DNA from: Winogradskyella sp.
Lineage (GTDB): Bacteria; Bacteroidota; Bacteroidia; Flavobacteriales; Flavobacteriaceae
Direction: 5' to 3'
Length of the DNA: 64,000 nt
NCBI RefSeq assembly: GCF_028289625.1
Contig: NZ_JANQOM010000038.1
Coordinates: 1-64,000, forward strand
Of this stretch, positions 56,599-64,000 are shown one piece after another; the stretch's first letter is position 1; each line of letters starts with the position of its first letter. A program made the position numbers and the translations under genes. The notes under the pieces are model-generated. The model did no database searches, was not told where the DNA came from, and was given only the letters and a program-made list of their open reading frames with translations.

Positions 56599-58425
56599 GT
56601 GTTACCTTGTAAAAAACATATAGTTTTGAGTAGTTTTAAAAGTTCACTTTTTTTTGCAGTCATTCTCTTCTCTGTATTTAGCTTTTCTCAAGAAAAACAA
56701 AGGATTACTGTAGAATATTCTGGTAATACATCCTCAAGTCCAGACATAGAAGAAGGTGCATTGGTATTTTTACGTGATGCCTCACAGCAAGTCCATTTTG
56801 TTCATAAAGGTGTGAACCTATGGTGCGATAAAGCTATCTACTATCAAGATCAGGAATATATTGAAGCCTTCAGTAATGTCGTTATGAAACAAGGAGATTC
56901 TATTAATATGGTGGCCAAATATGTAGAGTACAGTGGTAAAACAGAATTAGCTTTTGCGCAAGGTGAGGTGGTCTTAACCGAACCACAATCAGTATTAACC
57001 ACCGATAAACTCTATTTTGATAGAACGCGTCAACTCGCCTATTACAATACTAAAGGTAAAGTGGTTAGAGATACCTCTGGGACCATCACTAGCCAGATTG
57101 GACGTTATTATATGAACGCCAAAAAATACCAGTTTACCAAAGATGTAGTATTAGTCAATCCAGATTATACACTAAATACAGAACGGCTCGATTTTTTCCC
57201 AGATAATGGTCATGCCTATTTATTTGGGCCTTCGACCATCATTGGCGAAACAAGTAAAATTTATACCGAACGTGGTTTTTATGACACCAATGCCAATGTC
57301 GGTCACTTTCAACGTAATGCCAAAGTTGACTATGATAGTAGAACGATAACAGGAGATAGTATTTATTTTGACAGAAATAGAAGTTTTGCATCGGCCAGTA
57401 ATAATATTACTGTAACAGATACTATTAATAATAGTATTGTAAAAGGACATTACGCTGAGGTCTGGCGCGATAAAGATTCTGTTTTTATCACCAAGCGTGC
57501 ACTTGCCATAACCGTTCAGGAAAAAGATTCAGTGTATTTACATGCCGATACCTTAATGATGACTGGCAAAGAGAATAATCGTATTACAAGAGCCTATTAC
57601 AACGCCAAGTTATACAAAAGCGATTTGGCTGGCAAAGCCGATTCTATTCACGTTAACCATAAAACAGGTTTAACCCAACTCATTAACTTGGCACGTTATA
57701 GCTCAACAGATGCCTTTGCTACCGCACGAAAACCCGTGCTTTGGAATCTCGGCAACCAAATGACCGGAGATACCATTCACTTAATTTCAAATGTCGAAAC
57801 CGAAAAATTAGATTCTTTAAAAGTATTTAATAATGCGTTTTTGGTCAGTAAAGACACCTTAAGCGATGATGGTTTTAATCAAATAAAAGGCCAACGGCTT
57901 ATAGGTTTGTTTAGGGATAATGAAATTTACAATGTAGATATCATTAAGAATGCTGAAACTATTCGTTACATGCGAAATGATGCCAATGAACTTATAGGTA
58001 TACAAAAGTCTAAGTCCGGGAGTATCAACATTCAAATCATAGACCAAGCTATAGACGAGGTGCGTTTCATCAATCAAATTGATGGCAATATTTTTCCTGA
58101 AGCTGATTTCCCAAGAAGTTCAAAGCGATTGCGAGGCTTTGATTGGAGAGGAGAAGAACGACCGTTATCTGTTGACGATTTATTTAAAGACGATCCGCCT
58201 TTGGTATTACCCAAAATTACAGGCTTGCAAGATTATGTACCACCAGAGGATTTTATTGATGACAGTGTCATTGAAAGGATTGAGGAAGCAGGTAAGGCAA
58301 CACCCAATAAACCTAACAAAGCAGCCAGGAACCTACCAGCAAACGACACTATCCCAACTTTAAAACCTAATCAGGTAAAAAAGGTGAAAATACCGAAAGA
58401 GAAGAAAGAAAAGGAAGATCAATAA
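56599..58425 (+). CDS. OstA/LptA-like organic solvent tolerance domain protein (non-ATG start likely)
   Basis: ALVFLRDASQQVHFVHKGVNLWCDKAIYYQDQEYIEAFSNVVMKQGDSINMVAKYVEYSG; repeated OstA-like beta strands. Confidence 0.85.
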   Translation: MLPCKKHIVLSSFKSSLFFAVILFSVFSFSQEKQRITVEYSGNTSSSPDIEEGALVFLRDASQQVHFVHKGVNLWCDKAIYYQDQEYIEAFSNVVMKQGDSINMVAKYVEYSGKTELAFAQGEVVLTEPQSVLTTDKLYFDRTRQLAYYNTKGKVVRDTSGTITSQIGRYYMNAKKYQFTKDVVLVNPDYTLNTERLDFFPDNGHAYLFGPSTIIGETSKIYTERGFYDTNANVGHFQRNAKVDYDSRTITGDSIYFDRNRSFASASNNITVTDTINNSIVKGHYAEVWRDKDSVFITKRALAITVQEKDSVYLHADTLMMTGKENNRITRAYYNAKLYKSDLAGKADSIHVNHKTGLTQLINLARYSSTDAFATARKPVLWNLGNQMTGDTIHLISNVETEKLDSLKVFNNAFLVSKDTLSDDGFNQIKGQRLIGLFRDNEIYNVDIIKNAETIRYMRNDANELIGIQKSKSGSINIQIIDQAIDEVRFINQIDGNIFPEADFPRSSKRLRGFDWRGEERPLSVDDLFKDDPPLVLPKITGLQDYVPPEDFIDDSVIERIEEAGKATPNKPNKAARNLPANDTIPTLKPNQVKKVKIPKEKKEKEDQ

Positions 58426-59601
58426 TTGCGAGAAGACTTTTTAAAATATCAGGCACAAACCACACCACATCCCTTAGCTATGGAAATAAGCCATGCTAAA
58501 GGCTCATATATTTATGATAAAAACGGGAAAGCCTACCTCGATTTTGTGGCTGGAGTTTCGGCTTGTAGTTTAGGACATTCGCATCCCAAAGTCATTGAAG
58601 CCGTCAAAACGCAATTAGACCAATATCTTCATGTGATGGTTTATGGCGAATACATCCAAGATTCAGCACTTCAGTTATCCCAACTTTTAGCAAAGCATTT
58701 ACCAAGCCCCTTAGAAACGACTTACTTGGTTAATTCGGGAACCGAAGCCATTGAAGGCAGTATTAAATTAGCAAGACGTTATACTGGACGAAGCGAAATT
58801 ATAGCCGCTAAAAACGCTTATCATGGAAATACTATGGGTTCTTTGAGTCTGATGGATTATGAAGAACGCAAAGCCCCTTTTAAACCTTTAATCCCAGGTA
58901 TTAAGTATATTGAGTTCAATTCTGAAAGTGATCTTCAACAGATAAGCCAAGAAACGGCAGCTGTTATTTTGGAAACCATCCAAGGAGGTGCAGGTTTCAT
59001 TGAACCAACAAATAATTACCTTAAAAAGGTGCAAGAACGTTGCAATGACGTCGGTGCAGTTTTTATTTTGGATGAAATTCAACCAGGTATTGGTAGAACA
59101 GGTAAACTTTTTGGTTTTGAACATTATAACTGTCAACCAGATATCGTAGTGATCGGAAAAGGTCTTGGTGGAGGTTTACCTATTGGAGCTTTTACCGCTT
59201 CCAACGAAATGATGTTAACGCTAAGTGATAACCCAAAACTAGGACATATCACAACCTTTGGAGGCAATCCTGTAATAGCTGCAGCTGCCTTAGCCACTTT
59301 AAAAGAAATCACTGAATCTAACTTAATGGCTGAAGCCTTGGAAAAAGAGCAACTCATTAGAGAGTATCTTCAACATAAGCATATTAAAGCCATAAGAGGT
59401 AAAGGATTAATGCTTGCGGCAATCACCGAAAGTGCAGAAGTGACCAATGAAATTATACGACGTGCCCAAGATAAAGGTTTAATTTTATTTTGGCTGCTTT
59501 TTGAACCTAAAGCCATTAGGCTCACGCCACCATTGACAATTTCTAAAAACGAGATTATTGAAGGTTGCCGAATCATTACTTCAATATTAGACACTATTTA
59601 G
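58426..59601 (+). CDS. Aspartate aminotransferase family protein (class III, TTG start)
   Basis: YLVNSGTEAIEGSIKLARRYTGRSEIIAAKNAYHGNTMG; VFILDEIQPGIGRTGKLFGFEHY; VVIGKGLGGGLPIGAF. Confidence 0.93.
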   Translation: MREDFLKYQAQTTPHPLAMEISHAKGSYIYDKNGKAYLDFVAGVSACSLGHSHPKVIEAVKTQLDQYLHVMVYGEYIQDSALQLSQLLAKHLPSPLETTYLVNSGTEAIEGSIKLARRYTGRSEIIAAKNAYHGNTMGSLSLMDYEERKAPFKPLIPGIKYIEFNSESDLQQISQETAAVILETIQGGAGFIEPTNNYLKKVQERCNDVGAVFILDEIQPGIGRTGKLFGFEHYNCQPDIVVIGKGLGGGLPIGAFTASNEMMLTLSDNPKLGHITTFGGNPVIAAAALATLKEITESNLMAEALEKEQLIREYLQHKHIKAIRGKGLMLAAITESAEVTNEIIRRAQDKGLILFWLLFEPKAIRLTPPLTISKNEIIEGCRIITSILDTI

Positions 59602-59843
59602 TCATCAGTCTTTTCTAATGTATTGGATATCAGTCTAAAATACATTTTAATAAATCTTTATCACAATGTTAATTATTTTGTTAAAAACAAAAACCTAAAC
59701 ACTTACGTCCTTAACACGATAACTGTAATTTTAGATTAACCAAAAATCAGTAGACACTGGCACATCAAAAAGTAAGTCTTTAAAACTGAGCACGAATTTT
59801 GATGTATTAAATCTCGATTATTGAGTGAACCTTTAAACCGCTT

Positions 59844-61250
59844 ATGAATTACAGTCACGAAGACGAAAACTTTCCGCTTACTAGATTTGAATCCATGTTA
59901 AAGACAAATGATATTTTGTTTTTTGATTCAAATGAATTTGAAAACATCATCCACCACTATCTCGAAAATGGTAAAGTTTCCTTAGCGAAACGCGCCATTA
60001 AACTTGGACTTTCGCAACATCCAAGCTCAGTCAATTTAAGATTATTCCAGGTGGAAATATTGGTTATTGAGAACAAATTCTCTGAGGCTGATGACATCTT
60101 AGATATGCTTCATGATTTAGAGCCCACTAATGAAGAGATTTTTATTCAAAAAGCCAATGTGCTATCTAAGCAAGATGAGCATGAGAAAGCTATAGAAATA
60201 TTACTTATTGCCATTGATGTATCTAGTACACCATCTGAAGATTCGGACCTTTATGCCTTAGTAGGTATGGAATATTTGTTCTTAGATCAGTTTGAAAATG
60301 CGGTTATGTATTTTAAAAAATGTCTAGAGTCCGACCCATCTGATTATTCAGCTTTACATAATGTTGTATATTGTTACGATTTTTTAGATTTAAATGAAGA
60401 TGCTATTGCGTACCTCAATAACTTCTTGGACTCCAATCCATACTGTGAAGTAGCTTGGCATCAATTAGGTCGTCAATATTTTGCCATTAAAGATTATACC
60501 AAGGCTAATGCTGCTTTTGATTTTGCCATCATCTCAGATGATACCTTTGTTGGTGCTTATATTGAAAAAGGAAAGGTTTTAGAGAAGCTTAAATATTATG
60601 AAGAAGCCATAGAAAACTATAAAATTACTTTGGCATTGGATGAGCCTACCTCTTTTGCGTTATTACGAATAGGGCATTGTTATGAAAAACTTGGTAAAGA
60701 AGACATGGCGTTGCAATTTTTCAAAAAAACAGTCGAGGAAGACGCCTTATTAGACAAAGGATGGATTGCCATCACTAAGTTTTACATGAAACGTTTAAAC
60801 TATCAAAAAGCATTGCATTACATCAACAAAGCCGTGAATATTGACGGCGAAAACGTATTGTATTGGAAACTTTTTGCTACAATTAATAAACGCTTAAACT
60901 TTCTGGAAGAAGCCGAAATCGGTTATAAACGAACTTTAGAACTTGGCAATTACGAGCTAGACACTTGGTTAGACCGATCAGATATCCTAATTGCCTTAGG
61001 TGAATACGATGCTGCAATTTACAATTTGAATCAAGCTGCGGAATTCTATCCTGAAAATTCCGAAATAGAGTATCGACTTGGTGGCTTATACTTTACAACG
61101 CATCAGACCGAAGAAGGCCGCTTTCACCTTAAGAATGCTTTAAAGCTTAATATCGATTACAGTTTTATCATTAACGAGCTGTTTCCAAAGCTTAATAATA
61201 GACCAATGGTAAAGGCTATAATTTCGGAATGTAAAAAGGCTTCCAACTAA
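59844..61250 (+). CDS. Tetratricopeptide repeat protein
   Basis: Multiple TPR units (AWHQLGRQYFAIKDYTKANAAFDFAIISDD; KGKVLEKLKYYEEAIENYKITLALDE). Confidence 0.9.
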   Translation: MNYSHEDENFPLTRFESMLKTNDILFFDSNEFENIIHHYLENGKVSLAKRAIKLGLSQHPSSVNLRLFQVEILVIENKFSEADDILDMLHDLEPTNEEIFIQKANVLSKQDEHEKAIEILLIAIDVSSTPSEDSDLYALVGMEYLFLDQFENAVMYFKKCLESDPSDYSALHNVVYCYDFLDLNEDAIAYLNNFLDSNPYCEVAWHQLGRQYFAIKDYTKANAAFDFAIISDDTFVGAYIEKGKVLEKLKYYEEAIENYKITLALDEPTSFALLRIGHCYEKLGKEDMALQFFKKTVEEDALLDKGWIAITKFYMKRLNYQKALHYINKAVNIDGENVLYWKLFATINKRLNFLEEAEIGYKRTLELGNYELDTWLDRSDILIALGEYDAAIYNLNQAAEFYPENSEIEYRLGGLYFTTHQTEEGRFHLKNALKLNIDYSFIINELFPKLNNRPMVKAIISECKKASN

Positions 61251-61286
61251 AAAAATCCATACCTTAGCGTTTCTTATAAAAAAGAA

Positions 61287-62255
61287 ATGCAGAGAGGTTT
61301 TCTTGACTATGTAATCATTACTTTTAAGGGTATCGCTATGGGAGCAGCAGATGTTGTACCAGGTGTTTCAGGCGGTACAATTGCTTTTATTTCTGGTATT
61401 TACGAAGAACTTATTGGGAGTATCGATAAAATTAATTTAGGATTTTTTAAAGTATGGAAACAACAAGGTTTTAAAACCGCATGGACATCCATAAACGGAA
61501 CATTCTTATTAGCGCTTTTTTCAGGAATTGCTGTAAGTATTTTGTCTTTGGCAAAATTAATAAAATGGCTTTTGCACAATGAGCCCATTTTATTATGGTC
61601 TTTCTTTTTCGGATTGGTTCTGGCAAGCATTTTATATATCGCCAAACAAATAAAAGCTTGGTCGGGAAAAATCATTGTAGCTATTATAGTAACTTCTGTC
61701 CTATCTTATTACATCACACTTGCTGAGCCTTTTGCATCGCCAGAAAGCCCTTTTTATCTATTGTTTTGTGGTTTTATTGCCATTATTGCGATGATCCTGC
61801 CTGGGGTCTCTGGTGCTTTTATTCTATTGATTTTAGGGGCTTACCAAACGGCAATAGAAACTGTGAATAACTTAAGGGATGGTTTGCTCACGGGAAATGC
61901 AGAGTTGTTTAAAGATGCGCTTTTAAAATTCGCTTTGTTGGGTATTGGTGCTATAGTTGGGTTAAAAGTCTTTTCTAAAGCATTAAACTGGATGTTTAAA
62001 CACCAAAAAAACCTCACACTCGCTATCTTAACAGGTTTTATGATTGGCTCACTGAATAAAATATGGCCCTGGAAAGACATCCTAAAAACAAGAATTAATT
62101 CCGAAGGTGAAGAGGTAACACTCTTAGACAAAAGTATCTTACCCTCTTCCTACGATGGCGATAATCAAATGCTATTGGCCATCGTCTTTATGCTCATCGG
62201 GATAGCTACTATTTTAGTTTTAGAATACTTTGGACGTCAAAAAAACAACGTTTAA
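61287..62255 (+). CDS. DUF368 domain-containing membrane protein (PopT-like family)
   Basis: GIAMGAADVVPGVSGGTIAFISGIYEELI; LPGVSGAFILLILGAYQ. Confidence 0.92.
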   Translation: MQRGFLDYVIITFKGIAMGAADVVPGVSGGTIAFISGIYEELIGSIDKINLGFFKVWKQQGFKTAWTSINGTFLLALFSGIAVSILSLAKLIKWLLHNEPILLWSFFFGLVLASILYIAKQIKAWSGKIIVAIIVTSVLSYYITLAEPFASPESPFYLLFCGFIAIIAMILPGVSGAFILLILGAYQTAIETVNNLRDGLLTGNAELFKDALLKFALLGIGAIVGLKVFSKALNWMFKHQKNLTLAILTGFMIGSLNKIWPWKDILKTRINSEGEEVTLLDKSILPSSYDGDNQMLLAIVFMLIGIATILVLEYFGRQKNNV

Positions 62256-63274
62256 TGCAAAGTACAAGAACTTTTAAAGATCGTATTTTTTTGGTCATTA
62301 AGGGCTTAGCCATGGGAGCAGCTAATAAAGTTCCTGGTGTTTCTGGTGGTGTAGTTGCCTTCGTTGCTGGTTTTTATCAGGAGTTTATTTACTCGCTACA
62401 GCGTGTTAATAAAACAGCATTCAAACTCTTTATCAATGGTCGTTTTAGGAGCTTCTATCAGTATATCAATGGCAGATTTCTAAGCCTATTGTTCTTAGGA
62501 ATGGTGGTCAGTTACTTTAGTGTCTCCAAGATTTTAGACTATCTTATCATCAATTACGAACTTTATGTATGGAGTGCCTTCTTTGGTATGATCTTAGGAT
62601 CTATCTACTACATTAATCAAGATTTTAAAGCTTGGAACAAAAAAACGATAACCGCATTAATTCTTGGCACTGCTATAGGAATCAGCATTAGCTTTCTAGA
62701 TCCGGCTAAGGAAAATGACAATCTTTGGTTTGTCTTTTTATGTGGTATAGTGAGTGTATCTGGCATGACACTTCCCGGTTTCTCAGGTTCATTTATTTTG
62801 ATATTATTAGGAAATTATGTATTGTTATTGGTTGACTCAGTCAATGCACTATACGATACAATCTCGGAAATCTTTTTAGGAGATTTTGACTTTATAAAAG
62901 ACGAGGCTAGGATACGCATGCTAAAAGTCCTTGCTGTATTTACATTAGGTTCAGTGGCTGGTTTGGTGACTTTTTCGCATGTGCTTAACTACATTTTAAA
63001 GCATTACAAAAATATCACTTTAGCTACGCTTGTAGGGTTTATTGTTGGGTCACTTGGTTTGGTATGGCCTTGGAAAAAAACCATCTATAAAACAAATAGT
63101 GATGGTAGCTATATTTTGGATTCTACTGGTTCACAGATTGTTGAGAATTATGAACGTTTTTTCCCTGAAGCTACTACCGAAACTTATATTGCAATTGCTT
63201 ATATTGTCCTTGGAATCCTTATAGTTTTAGGATTGGAATGGTATGGAAAACGCACAAGACAAATCAAAACTTAA
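62255..63274 (+). CDS. DUF368 domain-containing membrane protein, tandem paralogue
   Basis: GLAMGAANKVPGVSGGVVAFVAGFYQEFI; LPGFSGSFILILLGNYV; start overlaps upstream stop. Confidence 0.92.
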   Translation: MQSTRTFKDRIFLVIKGLAMGAANKVPGVSGGVVAFVAGFYQEFIYSLQRVNKTAFKLFINGRFRSFYQYINGRFLSLLFLGMVVSYFSVSKILDYLIINYELYVWSAFFGMILGSIYYINQDFKAWNKKTITALILGTAIGISISFLDPAKENDNLWFVFLCGIVSVSGMTLPGFSGSFILILLGNYVLLLVDSVNALYDTISEIFLGDFDFIKDEARIRMLKVLAVFTLGSVAGLVTFSHVLNYILKHYKNITLATLVGFIVGSLGLVWPWKKTIYKTNSDGSYILDSTGSQIVENYERFFPEATTETYIAIAYIVLGILIVLGLEWYGKRTRQIKT

Positions 63275-64000
63275 ATTCGGTCTCGTAGGTAAAAATATTT
63301 CCTATTCGTTTTCAAGAAGTTATTTCGCAGACAAATTTAAACGTGAAGAATTACCACATACCTATGTCAATTTCGATATACAATCCATAGAAGAATTAGA
63401 TACTATTATTAAATCCTCTCCAAACTTAAAAGGTCTAAATGTTACTATCCCTTACAAAGAAGCAGTAATTGCAATGTTAGATGATTTAAATAAACGCGCA
63501 CAAAAAATAGGAGCCGTTAATACTATAAGAATAACGCGTTACCAAAAACTCATTGGTTATAATACAGATTATTATGGTTTCAAAAATTCATTAAGACCAC
63601 ACCTTAAGAAGTATCATAAACGCGCTTTAATTTTGGGAACAGGAGGTGCTTCCAAAGCTATTGCTTACGCACTTAAAAAGCTTAAGATTCAATACGATTA
63701 CGTATCACGATCCGAAAAAGAAGGTGTGAAATTTTTGTATTCGGACATAACTGACGATATCATTTCATCATATCACATCATCATCAACTGCACACCTATT
63801 GGTACATTTCCCAATGTTAATGAATGTCCTGATATTCCCTATGACGCCATAACTGAGAAACATATACTTTACGACCTTATCTATAATCCTGAACAAACTA
63901 AATTTCTAAGTTGTGGTGATATAAAAGGGGCGACCACAATTAACGGATTGGAAATGCTACAACTACAAGCCGAAAAATCTTGGAGTATTTGGAATAAGTC
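63243..64000 (+). CDS. aroE: Shikimate dehydrogenase (truncated by window edge, not in ORF track)
   Basis: MENAQDKSKLKFGLVGKNISYSFSRSYFADKF...LKGLNVTIPYKEAV...ALILGTGGASKAIAYALKKL...INCTPIGTFPNVNECPDIPYDAI. Confidence 0.93.
   Translation, partial: MENAQDKSKLKFGLVGKNISYSFSRSYFADKFKREELPHTYVNFDIQSIEELDTIIKSSPNLKGLNVTIPYKEAVIAMLDDLNKRAQKIGAVNTIRITRYQKLIGYNTDYYGFKNSLRPHLKKYHKRALILGTGGASKAIAYALKKLKIQYDYVSRSEKEGVKFLYSDITDDIISSYHIIINCTPIGTFPNVNECPDIPYDAITEKHILYDLIYNPEQTKFLSCGDIKGATTINGLEMLQLQAEKSWSIWNK

Noticed and set aside
59762-59805. Inverted repeat ACATCAAAA...TTTTGATGT upstream of the TPR gene
   Set aside because: 26-nt loop and AT-rich arms; could easily be chance.
1-64000. CRISPR array, cas genes, prophage, IS transposase, restriction-modification or biosynthetic gene cluster
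   Set aside because: No regularly spaced identical repeats with unique spacers and no hallmark proteins seen; short arrays at 14246-14386 and 48774-48822 are contiguous 7-mers without spacers.
1-64000. tRNA or rRNA genes
   Set aside because: No convincing cloverleaf with GGTTCRA/T-arm consensus or rRNA signature noticed by eye; tRNAscan-SE would be decisive.

Overview
Single contiguous chromosomal window from a low-GC Bacteroidota, very likely Flavobacteriaceae (GldI, a T9SS C-terminal sorting domain, 2TM and DUF5683 families, TAnnTTTG-like -7 elements). Most of it is core genome: parA-parB-DUF5683-dapB-lepB, WbqC, rhomboids, mutL, ribH, recF, ndk, nrnA-gldI-PPIase, pepD, a TrmH-family methyltransferase, M48 peptidase, relA/spoT, fur, purA, OstA-like, an aminotransferase, tandem DUF368 and aroE (truncated at the right edge). 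Accessory elements are an AAA+/TPR gene pair between lepB and wbqC, a Roco (LRR-Roc-COR) GTPase with decayed coding sequence upstream, a lipoprotein/SDR/AraC block, a LytTR/histidine-kinase/2TM cluster, a four-helix-bundle (S23-like) gene between trmH and the M48 peptidase, and several families of dispersed intergenic repeats. The most unusual signals are non-coding: (i) degenerate arrays with a strict 7-nt period, one pair flanking the four-helix-bundle gene in opposite orientation and one pair downstream of ribH; (ii) three loci with direct repeats spaced exactly 21 bp in promoter regions, two of them next to plausible cognate regulators (AraC family, LytTR family); (iii) a palindromic repeat inserted in frame in a lipoprotein signal peptide. 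No CRISPR array, rRNA, convincing tRNA, prophage or IS transposase was seen. Family names come from motif recognition by eye; no database search was run.
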